DNA of 64,000 nt from JAFMJV01 sp963814315 (GCA_963814315.1 CAWFCG010000003.1:1302001-1366000), one strand, 5' to 3'. Numbered from the stretch's first letter, positions 12,129-21,748 are shown. A program made the numbers and translations. Notes: generated from the sequence alone by a model not told the origin.

Positions 12129-13141
12129 TGATGGCGGACCGCTGGTGGCTGGGCTTCGATGTGGGCGGCACCCGCACCAAGGCAGGCGTCGTCAGCGATG
12201 ACGGCGAGGTCCGCGGCGCGCATCTTGTCGAGACCGGCCACGAGCCCTTTGACCGCGTCTGGGAGCGCCTGCTAGCGATCGCCGACGAGGCCATCGCGGC
12301 CGAGGGCGCCGAGGGGCTGCAAGGCGCCGGCATCGCCGCGCCTGGCGTCATCGAGCCAGGCTTTGGCGTGCGCAACCTGCCGGGCAAGGTGCTCGGCATC
12401 GAGGGCTTCCCCATGCGTGAGCGGCTGGAGGGACGCCTTGGCGTGCCGGTCCGCTGCATCAACGACGGCGCCGCCGCCACGCTCGCAGAATGGCGCTTTG
12501 GTGCCGCGCGCGGCTGTCAGGACGTGGTCGGACTGACCATCGGGACCGGTATCGGTGCCGGCGCCATCATCGACGGCCGGCCGCTTCAGACACGCAACCT
12601 GGCCGGTGGCGTCTCCTTCGGCCACGCCACCATCGCCGTCGGTGGACGCACCTGTCTGTGTGGCAACATCGGCTGCGCCGAGACGCTCGTGTCCGCAAAC
12701 GCGGTGGTCGGGCGCATGCGCGACTACGTGGCCCGCAAGGTCCCCTCGACGATCACTGAGGCCTATCAGCACGACCCTGGCGGCATCACCTTTCGCACGC
12801 TCGTCGAGGGCGTTGATGCCGGCGATCGTGTGGCGCAGGAGATCATGCAGCAGTTCACCCGAGACCTCGGCGCCACCATCGTCACCGCCATCCATGCCTA
12901 CGACCCCGAGGTGGTGGTGCTGTCAGGCGGCCCCATGGCCCAGGCCGACCACTTCCTGCCCCAGGTCCAGGCCTACGTCGACCGCTACGCGTTCCGCTAT
13001 CCCAAGGAGCGCATCATCCCCATCCGTCGCGCGGAGCGCTCCGACCATGCCGGGGTCCTCGGTGCGGTCGCCCGTGTCATGCAGACGGTCGCCGATGCCG
13101 CCCCCGCGTCTTCGATCGCGATCCCGACCCAGCCCGAATAG
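12128..13141 (+). CDS. ROK-family sugar kinase
   Basis: A 337-residue ROK protein with the ATP phosphate-binding loop DVGGTRTK (11-18), the catalytic aspartate in CINDGAAATLAEW, the second ATP motif GLTIGTGIGAGAI and the ROK zinc motif CLCGNIGCAE (Cys176, Cys178, Cys183). No HTH is present, so it is a kinase and not a NagC/Mlc-type repressor. Expected reaction: ATP-dependent phosphorylation of a hexose or N-acyl hexosamine; specificity cannot be read. Translational overlap with the FAD gene. Confidence 0.88.
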   Translation: MMADRWWLGFDVGGTRTKAGVVSDDGEVRGAHLVETGHEPFDRVWERLLAIADEAIAAEGAEGLQGAGIAAPGVIEPGFGVRNLPGKVLGIEGFPMRERLEGRLGVPVRCINDGAAATLAEWRFGAARGCQDVVGLTIGTGIGAGAIIDGRPLQTRNLAGGVSFGHATIAVGGRTCLCGNIGCAETLVSANAVVGRMRDYVARKVPSTITEAYQHDPGGITFRTLVEGVDAGDRVAQEIMQQFTRDLGATIVTAIHAYDPEVVVLSGGPMAQADHFLPQVQAYVDRYAFRYPKERIIPIRRAERSDHAGVLGAVARVMQTVADAAPASSIAIPTQPE

Positions 13142-13149
13142 GAGGCCCT

Positions 13150-14109
13150 ATGTCCTTTGCCCGAACCGTGCTCGGTGACATCGATCCCAGCGAGCTCGGC
13201 ATCGTCGATGCCCACGACCATCTGGTGATCCACGGTGGCCGGCCCGTGCAGCTCTTTCCCGATTTCGAACTGTCCGATGTCGAGCTAGCCGTGGCCGAGC
13301 TGGCCCCGGTTCAGGCGCTAGGTCTGCGGACCGTCGTCGATGCCATGCCCGCCGACTGCGGCCGTGACGTGCTGATGCTGGCCGAGGTCGCGCGGCGAAG
13401 TGGCCTCAACGTCATCGCCCCATCTGGCCTCCACCACGAGCGTTACTACCATGACCGCCACTGGTCGGTGCGCCTGTCTGTCGAGGAGATCGCCGGGCTC
13501 TTCGTGGCCGACATCGAAGAGGGCATCGACGAGCTCGACTACAACGGACCCATCGTCAAGCGCACGCCGCACAAGGCCGGCGTGATGAAGATCGCCGGCT
13601 CTACCGATGGCCTCTCCGCGCGTGACGAGAAGGTCTTCGCCGCCGCTGCCATGGCCCAGCACCAGACCGGCTGCCCCATCCTCACGCACTGCGAGGGTGG
13701 CACTGGCGCACTCGAGCAGATCGAATGGCTGGTCAAGCACGGCGGCGATCCTGCACACATCGTGCTCAGCCACGTCGACAAGATCGTCGACCGCCGGTAC
13801 CTGCATGACATCGCTGACACCGGCGCGCGCGTCGAGTACGACCAGGGCTTCCGTTGGGGCGACCAGCCGAATGGGACGCTGCGGCTGCTCGAATGGGCAG
13901 CCCAGGACGGCCTCCTGGGACACATCACGCTGGGCCTGGACGCGGCCCGTCAGAAGTATTGGATCGAGTACGGTGGCTCCCCGGGCTGGATCTACCTGCT
14001 GGGCGAGTTTGCCGATCTCATGCGCGAACGGGGATTGGGCGACGCGGAGCAGAACGTCCTGTTCGTGGACGCGCCTCGTGGCGCCTTCACCTTCGGAGAA
14101 GCGGCCTAG
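13150..14109 (+). CDS. Phosphotriesterase-family metal hydrolase (lactonase-like)
   Basis: A 319-residue amidohydrolase-fold enzyme of the phosphotriesterase/PHP group. All metal ligands are visible: His22 and His24 (DAHDHL), the lysine expected to be carbamylated (Lys147 in AGVMKIAGS), His180 (LTHCEGG), His208 (LSHVDK) and Asp264 (LGLDAARQKY). Natural members hydrolyse lactones or sugar-phosphate esters more often than organophosphates. AGGAGG sits 5 nt before the ATG. It closes the operon, so hydrolysis of a sugar lactone formed by the FAD enzyme is a fair inference. Confidence 0.88.
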   Translation: MSFARTVLGDIDPSELGIVDAHDHLVIHGGRPVQLFPDFELSDVELAVAELAPVQALGLRTVVDAMPADCGRDVLMLAEVARRSGLNVIAPSGLHHERYYHDRHWSVRLSVEEIAGLFVADIEEGIDELDYNGPIVKRTPHKAGVMKIAGSTDGLSARDEKVFAAAAMAQHQTGCPILTHCEGGTGALEQIEWLVKHGGDPAHIVLSHVDKIVDRRYLHDIADTGARVEYDQGFRWGDQPNGTLRLLEWAAQDGLLGHITLGLDAARQKYWIEYGGSPGWIYLLGEFADLMRERGLGDAEQNVLFVDAPRGAFTFGEAA

Positions 14110-14121
14110 CCACCGAAGCGA

Positions 14122-15291
14122 TCACCAGTCGGCCACCGAGCCATCGTCGTGGTACCAGCGCACGAGCGGCTCAGGCTGGTACGGGTAGCGAGCCGCGGCG
14201 CGTTCATCGATCTCGATCCCGATGCCCGGTCGCTGGGGCGGGGTGACGTGCCCGTCGACGATCTCAAGGGGGAAGTCCACGACCTCGTCGCGCCACGGCA
14301 CGTCGTTGCGCATCACCTCCTGGATGAGGAAGCCGGGGATGGCAAAACCCAGGTGCACGTTGACCATGGTCGCAAGTGGCCCCAGTGGGTTGTGTGGAGC
14401 CAGCACGACGCCGTGGGCTTCGGCCAACGCGGCGATGCGCCGGACTCCGGTGATGCCGCCGGCATGGCAGACATCGGGTTGGGCGACCGCGACCGCGCGC
14501 GCCTCGAAGAGCGAGCGAAACTCGCGCAACGTCACCAGGCGCTCGCCGGCAGCGACCGGGATGGGCACGCTTCGCGCCACCGCTGCGAGGCCGTCCGTGT
14601 CATCTGGCCGGCAGGGTTCCTCCAGGAACCACGGCCGCAGGGGCGCCAGTGCTAGCCCGTATTGGATGCCCATGGCGGCGGAGGTACGGCCATGCAGGTC
14701 GACCATGATGTCGACCCCGTCACCGACCGTGGAGCGGACCGCTGCCATCAGACCGACCGCCTCGCGCAGAGCCGCGGCGCCCTCAAGCGGGCGACTCCGC
14801 GGGACCGCCAGGATCTTCAGCGCGTCGAACCCGTCATCCACGCTTTGGCGGGCCCGTTCCGCGAACGCCTCCTGCGTGGCCTCGTCGTAGACAGCTGCCG
14901 GATCGCCACCACCGAGGTGGTCGTACATGCGCAGTCGATCGCGCACCGGGCCGCCGAGCAACACGTGGAGCGGGACGCTCAACTCCTTGCCACGGATGTC
15001 ATGCAGAGCCTGATCGATGCCAGCCAACGCGCTCATGCCGATCGGCCCACCGAGGAAGAACGGATGACGGTCAAGGCTCTGCCAAAGATGCTCCACGCGC
15101 ATGGGGTCCTCGCCGATCACCAGCGGGGCGAGGTCCTCGACCGCCCCGACGACAGCGCGCGTCCGCCACTCCATCGATGCTTCGCCCCAGCCGATGAGGC
15201 CCGGCTGGTCAGTGGCGACACGCACGAACACCCAGTTCCGCATGCGGGCGTTGACGACGATGGTGGAGACCGCGGTGATGCGCACGCTCAC
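14122..15291 (-). CDS. Enolase-superfamily sugar-acid dehydratase
   Basis: A 389-residue mandelate-racemase/galactonate-dehydratase-type enzyme. The three acidic metal ligands appear in order as DLHGRTS, EEPCRP and AAGERLV, and the general base/acid histidine as LAPHNPLGP. That pattern resembles DgoD-like aldonate dehydratases, which remove water from a sugar acid to give a 2-keto-3-deoxy acid. It starts at GTG 15291, five bases after the SDR stop, and is the last gene of the twelve-gene minus operon. The exact aldonate is unknown. Confidence 0.88.
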   Translation of the reverse strand: MSVRITAVSTIVVNARMRNWVFVRVATDQPGLIGWGEASMEWRTRAVVGAVEDLAPLVIGEDPMRVEHLWQSLDRHPFFLGGPIGMSALAGIDQALHDIRGKELSVPLHVLLGGPVRDRLRMYDHLGGGDPAAVYDEATQEAFAERARQSVDDGFDALKILAVPRSRPLEGAAALREAVGLMAAVRSTVGDGVDIMVDLHGRTSAAMGIQYGLALAPLRPWFLEEPCRPDDTDGLAAVARSVPIPVAAGERLVTLREFRSLFEARAVAVAQPDVCHAGGITGVRRIAALAEAHGVVLAPHNPLGPLATMVNVHLGFAIPGFLIQEVMRNDVPWRDEVVDFPLEIVDGHVTPPQRPGIGIEIDERAAARYPYQPEPLVRWYHDDGSVADW

Positions 15292-15295
15292 CGCC

Positions 15296-16078
15296 TCAGG
15301 GCACGTCGTGCATGAGGACAGACAGGCCGCCGTCGACCATCAGGCTGACCCCCGTCATGAAGCCGCACTCGTCGGCCGCGAGGAAGGCGATCGCGGCAGC
15401 CACCTCTTCGGGTCGGGCGATGCGGCCCAGGGGATGCAAGGCATCGACCCGGCGCCTCTCTGCCGCAGGATCGGGGAACCTCGCATAGTAGTCGGCGCTG
15501 ATCTGCGTCTCCACGTAGCTGGGACAGACCGCGTTGACCCTGACGCCGGCCTTGCCGTATTCGACCGCGAGCGCCCGTGTGAGACCGATGACCCCGTGCT
15601 TGGCCACCGGGTACGGAAAGCAGTGCGGGATGATGCCGAAGGAATGAATGGATGCGACGTTCACCACCGCACCATGCCCCTGTTCGAGCATCCCGGGAAG
15701 CACGGCTCGGGTGGCGTACCAGACACCGTCGAGATCGACGCCGAAGCACCGCCGCCACTCGTCGTCGCTGAGTGTGAGGGGGTCTTCGAACACCGCGATG
15801 CCCGCGTTGTTGACGAGGATATCTGCTGGTCCGAACGCCTTGGTGGTCGCCTCGACCATGCACTCGAGCGTCTCCGGGCGAGCGACATCGGCCGCCAGGC
15901 AGATGGCTCGGCCGCCGCCGGCCACGATGCTCGACGCCACGTGTTCGCCGGTCGCCGGATCCAACTCAGCGATGACGACGGCGGCGCCTTCGGCGGCCAG
16001 CCGTCTGGCGGTCGCCTCTCCGATACCGCGACCGGCACCGGTGACGATGGCCACGCTCGACTCGAAGCGGCGGGTCAT
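15296..16078 (-). CDS. Short-chain dehydrogenase/reductase
   Basis: A 260-residue classical SDR: TGAGRGIG (13-20) binds NAD(P), NNAG (90-93) stabilises the fold, and the catalytic set is Ser143, Tyr156 and Lys160. The acidic AELD after strand 2 favours NAD(H) over NADP(H). The start ATG overlaps the Gfo/Idh stop (ATGA). It likely oxidises a sugar or sugar acid in this operon. Confidence 0.9.
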   Translation of the reverse strand: MTRRFESSVAIVTGAGRGIGEATARRLAAEGAAVVIAELDPATGEHVASSIVAGGGRAICLAADVARPETLECMVEATTKAFGPADILVNNAGIAVFEDPLTLSDDEWRRCFGVDLDGVWYATRAVLPGMLEQGHGAVVNVASIHSFGIIPHCFPYPVAKHGVIGLTRALAVEYGKAGVRVNAVCPSYVETQISADYYARFPDPAAERRRVDALHPLGRIARPEEVAAAIAFLAADECGFMTGVSLMVDGGLSVLMHDVP

Positions 16079-17151
16079 GTGACCGGGTCGACCTCGACCG
16101 GCACGCCGTCCGACGCCGCGGAGCGGTGCATGGCATCGATGAGCTCGACCGTGCGAGCTGCGATCTCACCCGGTGACTCATTCACGCCGTAGCCACCGAT
16201 AAGCTCGACGAAACGGGCTGGTGGCTCCTCGCAGCTGTACGCCCCTTCACCCGCCGGGACCTCTTGCGAGACATGCACGCCATCGTGACGTCGGACCTCC
16301 AGGCGCTCCCGTTCGACGTCGAGCAACAGCACGCCATCGCTGCCGAAGACACGCAGCTCCAGCTGGAACTTGTCGTTGTCAGGCAGCGTGGCGGCTCCGG
16401 AGATGGTGCCGATCGCACCGCCCCCGAACTCGACGGCGGCCGCGTCGTACATGTCCACACGCGAACCGGGACGCGTCATGAGCGCAGACACACGGGAGGC
16501 GTGCAAGCCCGTCAACCAGAAGAGCAGCGCGCTGGAGTGACTGATCTGACCGTGGGCATAGCCACCACCACGCTCGGGAAGTTGCCAGGTACCCGGATCG
16601 GGGCCGGAAATGGTGGCTTGCCACTGCTCGGGGGGTCCACCGCCCCCGGCGAAGAACCCCTTCGTCGGAGACGCCATGTGGCAGAGGGCATATTCGACCT
16701 CGCCTACCACGCCCTGGTCCATGAGGCGCTTGGCCTCGCGGATGAACGGCTTGTAGTGCCAGCCGTACGGGACGAGCAGCTGGAGACCGCGCGTCCGCGC
16801 TTCATGCACCAGCTCCCACGCCTGCGCCGGATCGAGCGTCATCGGCTTCTCGCAAAGCACGTGGGCGCCACTCTGGAGTGCCGCCAGAGCATGTTCATGG
16901 TGTGCGGCGTGGGGCGAACCCACCAGGATGCCGTCGAGTCCCAGCGCCAGCAACTCCCGGTAGTCGGTGAAGGCGAACTCGAAGCCGAACTTCTCCTGCA
17001 CCTCGCGCAGCAGCTGCGGATCGCGCCGGGACACGGCGACCATCTCGACATCGTCACGCGCCGCCAGGATGGGCATGTGGTTGACGGTCGCCCACCAGCC
17101 GGCGCCGATGAATCCGAGCCTGACCTTGCGTCCGACCACGGGCTCACTCAA
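16075..17151 (-). CDS. Gfo/Idh/MocA-family sugar dehydrogenase
   Basis: A 358-residue oxidoreductase with an N-terminal NAD(P)-binding motif (LGFIGAGWWA), the family lysine in the CEKPMTLD motif, and a C-terminal beta-sheet domain. The TTG start at 17151 overlaps the permease stop (TTGA) and gives the usual N-terminus MSEPVVGRKVRLGF; a GTG at 17139 is the alternative. Its likely role is oxidation of the imported sugar, but the family spans many substrates. Confidence 0.87.
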   Translation of the reverse strand: MSEPVVGRKVRLGFIGAGWWATVNHMPILAARDDVEMVAVSRRDPQLLREVQEKFGFEFAFTDYRELLALGLDGILVGSPHAAHHEHALAALQSGAHVLCEKPMTLDPAQAWELVHEARTRGLQLLVPYGWHYKPFIREAKRLMDQGVVGEVEYALCHMASPTKGFFAGGGGPPEQWQATISGPDPGTWQLPERGGGYAHGQISHSSALLFWLTGLHASRVSALMTRPGSRVDMYDAAAVEFGGGAIGTISGAATLPDNDKFQLELRVFGSDGVLLLDVERERLEVRRHDGVHVSQEVPAGEGAYSCEEPPARFVELIGGYGVNESPGEIAARTVELIDAMHRSAASDGVPVEVDPVT

Positions 17152-18173
17152 CGAGACGTCCTCCGACTCATGATGGTGCCGATGCGACCGCGGTAGTGAT
17201 CGAGGCCCACCGCCAGCAGCAGCACCGCGCCGCGCGTGAGGTACTGGTAGAACGCCGGGACGCGCAGCAGGATCAGGCCATTGCTGAGCGTACCCAGCAC
17301 GAGCACGCCCAGAGCGGTCCCGAACATCGAGCCGACACCACCAGACAGCGATGTCCCACCGAGCACCACGGCCGTGATGGCTGTCAACTCCACGCCGGCG
17401 CCCGCGATCGGCTGGCCCGAGCCCAATCGAGCGGTCAGGATGACGCCGCTCAGGCCGGCCAGAGCACCCGAGGTCGTATACAGACCGATGCGGTAGCGGG
17501 TCAGATTGATGCCTGACAGGCGAGCCGCCTCGGCATTGCCACCCATGGCATAGATGTTTCGCCCGACGGTGGTGTAGGCAAGGACGAAGTGGCCGATGAC
17601 GAAGACGAGCACGAGCACGATGATGGGATTGGGGATGCCCAGCACATTGCCGTTGCCGAGCCACGAGAACGTGGCGTCGGTCGCGCCCACGGCCTTGCCA
17701 CCAGCCACGATGTACGTCAGTCCCAGGAAGATGGACATCGTGGCCAGTGTCACGATCAGCGCGTTGATGCGCAGCGTCGTGATGATGAGTCCGTTCACGA
17801 TGCCCGCCACGGCGCCCGTAGCCACGCCAGCGAACACCGCCGCGCCGGCGTTGTGCGTGGCGGTGAGAACGATGGCCGCCATCACGCCGGAGAAGGCGAC
17901 GATGGACCCGACCGAGATGTCAAGGCCACCCGAGAGCATCACGAACGTCTCACCCGCGGCGACGATCCCGACGAGGGCGACGCCGACCAGCAGGTTGGCG
18001 ATGTTGGCCGGCGTCAGGAAGTAGGGCGAGGCGATGGCCAAGATGATGCACAGGACGATAAGAGCCGTCAGCACGCCCCGCTGTTCTGGCGGCAGGATTC
18101 GGGCGAGCCTCGAACGTCGGGCAGCGCTACTCGCGGTCGGCGGGGTCGGCGGGGTCGGCGGGGTCGAGCTCAC
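17148..18173 (-). CDS. Sugar ABC transporter permease (RbsC/AraH type)
   Basis: A 341-residue inner-membrane permease with eight to ten hydrophobic helices. Signatures of the BPD_transp_2 family are GETFVMLSGGLDISVGS and the coupling-region VGRNIYAMGGNAEAARLSGI. The GTG start overlaps the ATPase stop (GTGA). The N-terminus carries a PPT triplet repeat encoded by four GGGGTCGGC-type units at about 18130-18170, which could vary in number. It works with the ATPase and binding protein immediately upstream. Confidence 0.93.
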   Translation of the reverse strand: MSSTPPTPPTPPTASSAARRSRLARILPPEQRGVLTALIVLCIILAIASPYFLTPANIANLLVGVALVGIVAAGETFVMLSGGLDISVGSIVAFSGVMAAIVLTATHNAGAAVFAGVATGAVAGIVNGLIITTLRINALIVTLATMSIFLGLTYIVAGGKAVGATDATFSWLGNGNVLGIPNPIIVLVLVFVIGHFVLAYTTVGRNIYAMGGNAEAARLSGINLTRYRIGLYTTSGALAGLSGVILTARLGSGQPIAGAGVELTAITAVVLGGTSLSGGVGSMFGTALGVLVLGTLSNGLILLRVPAFYQYLTRGAVLLLAVGLDHYRGRIGTIMSRRTSR

Positions 18174-19681
18174 GCCACGACCTGAAGGGCTTCGGGTGCG
18201 GTCGCCGGAACCATCGCCAGGGTCAAGATCTCCTCCTCGGTCGCTGTCGCGCCGGCCAACTCGCCGGTCATCCTTCCGTCACGCATGACGATGATCTTGT
18301 CGGCCAGTCCGATCACCTCGACCAGCTCGGACGAGATGAGGACGATAGCCATGCCTGATGCAGCAAGCTCGGAGATCAGCGCGTAGATCTCACTCTTGGC
18401 ACCGATGTCGATGCCCCTGGTGGGCTCATCGAGGACGAGCACGCGCGGCCGCACCGCCAGGGCCCGAGCGAGTACGACCTTCTGTTGGTTACCGCCGCTC
18501 AGGTTGACCACCGGCACCTCAAGACCTGGTGTCTTGATGCGCAGGTCGCGGACATAACCATCGACCAGCTCGGTCTCACGGCTGCGGTCGATATAGCCGA
18601 AACGGGCGAGGCGTCCGTGCGATGTCAGCGCCACGTTCTCGGCAACGGAGCGCTGCAGGACGAGCGCGTCGCGCTTGCGATCCTCCGGGCACAGCGCCAT
18701 GCCGGCCCGAATCGCGTCTGCAGGCGCCTTGATGGGCAGATCCCGGCCGTCGATCGCGACGCTTCCGGCGACGATCCGATCAAGCCCATACATAGCTCTT
18801 GCCAGGGCGCTGCGACCTGAACCCATCAGGCCCGCGATCCCAACCACCTCGGATGAACGGACGGTGAAGCTGACGTCGTGGATGCGTTCGGTCGTGAGCC
18901 CGCGCACCTCCAGCATCGGCGGCCCGGGCTGGCGCGCTCCACGCTTGAACAGGCCACCGACATCACGCCCCACCATCATGCGGATGAGCGCCTGTTCGTC
19001 GGTCGCGGCGGTCTCGACCGTGCCCACGTGGCGGCCATCTCGCAGGACCGTGATGCGGTCACTCAGGGTCATGACCTCGGCCAGCCGATGCGACACGTAG
19101 ATGACGGCCACACCGTCGTCTCGCAGTCGCCGGATGACATCGAAGAGATGGTCCACCTCCCGGCTCGAGAGCGAGGAGCTGGGCTCGTCAAGCGCCAGGA
19201 TGCGCGCGTTCGCGGCGAGCGCCTTGCCGATCTCGACCATCTGGCGCTGGGCCGTGCTGAGGTCGGACAGCAGGTCGTCAGGAGCGAAGGTCGCACCAAG
19301 GCGCGCGATCTCTCGCTCAGCCATCGCGTTCAACTTGTGTCGGTCAAGGATCAACCCTCGCCGAGGGAGGCGACCGACGAAGAGGTTCTCGGCGACGCTT
19401 ACGCCGGGCACCAGGTTGGGCTCCTGATAGATCACCCTGATGCCGTGCTCCAGGGCCACATGGGGAGTCGCCAACTCCACCTTGATGCCGGCCACGATGG
19501 TCTCGCCCGACTCGGGCGTGTGGTCACCACCGAGGATACGTAGCAGGGTGGACTTGCCCGCGCCGTTCTCGCCCATCAGGGCATGGATCTCACCACCTCG
19601 CACGGAAAACGTGACATCCTCCAGCGCGCGCACACCGGGGAAGTCCTTGGTGATGGCCTCGAAGGCGATGGCATCGCTCAT
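18170..19681 (-). CDS. Sugar ABC transporter ATP-binding protein (double NBD)
   Basis: A 503-residue RbsA/AraG-type protein with two ATPase halves. NBD1 has Walker A GENGAGKST, signature LSTAQRQ and Walker B ILALDEPSSSL; NBD2 has the degenerate P-loop GLMGSGRSAL, signature LSGGNQQK and Walker B VLVLDEPTRGID, as usual for carbohydrate importers of the CUT2 group. The ATG at 19681 follows AAGGA at 6 nt; a start five codons upstream is possible. Confidence 0.93.
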   Translation of the reverse strand: MSDAIAFEAITKDFPGVRALEDVTFSVRGGEIHALMGENGAGKSTLLRILGGDHTPESGETIVAGIKVELATPHVALEHGIRVIYQEPNLVPGVSVAENLFVGRLPRRGLILDRHKLNAMAEREIARLGATFAPDDLLSDLSTAQRQMVEIGKALAANARILALDEPSSSLSSREVDHLFDVIRRLRDDGVAVIYVSHRLAEVMTLSDRITVLRDGRHVGTVETAATDEQALIRMMVGRDVGGLFKRGARQPGPPMLEVRGLTTERIHDVSFTVRSSEVVGIAGLMGSGRSALARAMYGLDRIVAGSVAIDGRDLPIKAPADAIRAGMALCPEDRKRDALVLQRSVAENVALTSHGRLARFGYIDRSRETELVDGYVRDLRIKTPGLEVPVVNLSGGNQQKVVLARALAVRPRVLVLDEPTRGIDIGAKSEIYALISELAASGMAIVLISSELVEVIGLADKIIVMRDGRMTGELAGATATEEEILTLAMVPATAPEALQVVA

Positions 19682-19699
19682 GGCTGTCCTTGTCATGAA

Positions 19700-19736
19700 G
19701 GATCCGCCCCCGTGGCCATGCCGCGACGGCGGATCC
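19700..19736 (-). terminator. Hairpin between binding-protein and ATPase genes
   Basis: GGATCCGCC at 19700-19708 and its exact complement at 19728-19736 form a 9-bp stem with a 19-nt loop between the binding-protein stop and the ATPase start. Such hairpins commonly lower downstream expression or protect the upstream message, keeping the binding protein in excess. The second ABC operon has an equivalent hairpin at 48205. Confidence 0.6.
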
Positions 19737-19746
19737 CCGCAGATAC

Positions 19747-20748
19747 CTAGCTTCCGAAGACCTCGGCCGCGTTGTCCGCAGTCACCTTGATGCCATCCTG
19801 GAGTTGCTCCAGTGGGATCTCAGTGCCGTTGACCACGTAGTCGTAGATCGCCTGGACGCCTACGGCGCCGTGCTTGCGAGAGTCGACATAGAGGCTTCCG
19901 CAGTAGCCGGCTGACTGCTTCTCGATCATCTCGATCTTGGCCAGCGCGCCGTCACCCAGGCCGACGCCACAGGAGTCGGCATCCTTGCCGGCCGCCTCCA
20001 GTGCACGGACGGCGCCGACGACGCCCTCTTCGTTGCACGAGTAGACCAGCCAGTGCGCGACGTCCGGATTGGCCGTCAACAGGCCCTGCATGGCGAGCAG
20101 GCCACCGTCGGTGTTGGCACCCTCGTAATCCACCTCGACGATGGCGTCCTCAGACAGGCCCGGGACGCCCTCGAGGATGGCGGCTTTGGAGGCATCCGTT
20201 CGCTGGTTGCAAACGTCCAGCGTGCTAAAGGTCAGCGCTGCGACCTTGAGGGAGTTGGGATCTGCGGCATCGAACCAGCCACCATCGTTGGCGAACCCTG
20301 CCAGCATGGTGCCCACGTCCGTGCCGATCTGGGCGGTGTTCATGCCCACGAATGGCGCCGGATCACCGTTGGCATCGACGATAGAGTCATCGATGGCGAT
20401 GAGCGGGATGCCTGCTGCCTTGGCCTTCTCGATGACGCCTGCACCCAACTGCTGGTCAGGCACCACCATCAGGATGCCGCTGGCGCCCTCGGTGATGGCG
20501 TTGTCAAGGTTGGCCGACATGACGTTGGGGTCGAACTGGTTGTCGAGCGTCACGACCTTGATGCCGAGCTCGGCACCCTTGTCTTCTGCCCCCTGGGCCT
20601 CGTTCTGGAACCATCCCTGGTCCATTCGCTTGTAGAGACCATAGACCACGACGTCCTCGCCAGAGGCGTCCTGGGCTACGACCGGGATAGCCGAAGCGGC
20701 GATAGCGATGGAGGCCAGTGCCACTGCGAACTGTTGGTATCGTTTCAT
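19747..20748 (-). CDS. Sugar ABC transporter substrate-binding protein
   Basis: A 333-residue periplasmic or surface binding protein of the ribose/arabinose type (CUT2). A signal peptide (KRYQQFAVALASIAIAASA) ends near VVAQD. The mature part resembles AraF: GWFQNEAQGAEDKGAELG, then VPDQQLGAGVIEKAKAAGIP and LIAIDDSIVDANGDP. No lipobox cysteine is seen. The ATG at 20748 has GGAG at 9 nt; an ATG five codons upstream is less likely. The ligand may be a pentose, hexose or uronate; the operon favours uronic-acid-derived sugars. Confidence 0.9.
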   Translation of the reverse strand: MKRYQQFAVALASIAIAASAIPVVAQDASGEDVVVYGLYKRMDQGWFQNEAQGAEDKGAELGIKVVTLDNQFDPNVMSANLDNAITEGASGILMVVPDQQLGAGVIEKAKAAGIPLIAIDDSIVDANGDPAPFVGMNTAQIGTDVGTMLAGFANDGGWFDAADPNSLKVAALTFSTLDVCNQRTDASKAAILEGVPGLSEDAIVEVDYEGANTDGGLLAMQGLLTANPDVAHWLVYSCNEEGVVGAVRALEAAGKDADSCGVGLGDGALAKIEMIEKQSAGYCGSLYVDSRKHGAVGVQAIYDYVVNGTEIPLEQLQDGIKVTADNAAEVFGS

Positions 20749-20785
20749 GTACTCGTTCTCCATATGGTGGCTGCGTGTCGATGGT

Positions 20786-21748
20786 CTATTCCGATAGGTG
20801 CCAGGCCACCCCCCTTCCGTCAGCCCGTGTCCGCAAGACCAAGCCGCGGCGTTCAAGACGCTCCAGGTGGCCCAAGAACGGATAGCAGAGGTATTGACTG
20901 GCCGGAAGGGGCCAGTCGCCGAGATCGGGCCCAAGTCGGACGGTCAGATCGGCGAGCGTGAGCGACACCCCGTCTCCGAGCGCGCGGAGGAGAGCTTCAT
21001 CGACTCGGTCGATGTAGGCGCGGCTGCCATCGAGAAAGCCGCTGACGGCCGGCCCTTCGTACATCGGATAGTGGCTGGTGAGCAGGCGCTCGATGGCCAT
21101 GCCCCGGAGGCGCTCGATGGTGGCCTGGTATGACTCCAGGTAGCGGTAGGTGGGCGGGAACGCAGGCGCTCCGTCGGCCAGCAGGACAGCATTCCAAAGC
21201 ACCGCATCGCCGATGGCCAACGACTGGCTGCGAGGATCCCAGACACTGATGCTGCCCAGCGAATGACCAGGCGTGTGCAGGACCTCGACGTGCCAGTCGT
21301 CACCGAGATGGAGACGTTCGCCACCCGTAAGCCCGATGTCGACGCGCGTCGTCCCGGCGTTCTCGCGGATCCAGCCCTTGGTCTCCTCGGTGTCATCGAG
21401 TCCATGCTCGGCCGCAAACTCCCCGTAGCGCAGGGTGATCATCCGCTCCAGATCTTCGATCATGGGGCGGTCCAGCTCGCCACACATCAGGGTCACCGAC
21501 GGGACCGCCGCACGCAGTGCTGCGTTGCCACCCATGTGGTCGTAGTCCGAGTGCGTGTTGATGGCGAAGCGGATGCGCTCGGGTACATGATCGATGGAGT
21601 CGAGATACGGCAGCAGCGTACCCTCGATGTCCGGCGCCAGGCCCGTGTCGATCAGCAGCGAGGCGTCGCTTCCGACCAGCAGATAGAGCGCGTTGAAGCG
21701 GTCGCCCAGCGGCGCCTCGATTCGATGGATCCCTTGGCTGATCTCCGT
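20786..21748 (-). CDS. MBL-fold metallo-hydrolase with no standard start codon
   Basis: A metallo-beta-lactamase-fold hydrolase. The metal motif is HSDYDHMGG (His66, Asp68, Asp70, His71 counted from the proposed start), an HxDxDH variant of HxHxDH; later ligands are LHTPGHSLGS and SHYPMYEG. The frame contains no ATG, GTG or TTG between its upstream stop and a Met inside the metal motif, yet family-like sequence (HRIEAPLGDRFNALYLLVG) runs well upstream. An ACG at 21748 lies 6 nt after GAGAGGGAG and is the best-placed start; a mutated ATG or a sequencing error are alternatives. It sits 29 bp after the enoyl-CoA hydratase gene. A thioesterase or lactonase role is possible. Confidence 0.75.
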   Translation of the reverse strand, partial: TEISQGIHRIEAPLGDRFNALYLLVGSDASLLIDTGLAPDIEGTLLPYLDSIDHVPERIRFAINTHSDYDHMGGNAALRAAVPSVTLMCGELDRPMIEDLERMITLRYGEFAAEHGLDDTEETKGWIRENAGTTRVDIGLTGGERLHLGDDWHVEVLHTPGHSLGSISVWDPRSQSLAIGDAVLWNAVLLADGAPAFPPTYRYLESYQATIERLRGMAIERLLTSHYPMYEGPAVSGFLDGSRAYIDRVDEALLRALGDGVSLTLADLTVRLGPDLGDWPLPASQYLCYPFLGHLERLERRGLVLRTRADGRGVAWHLSE

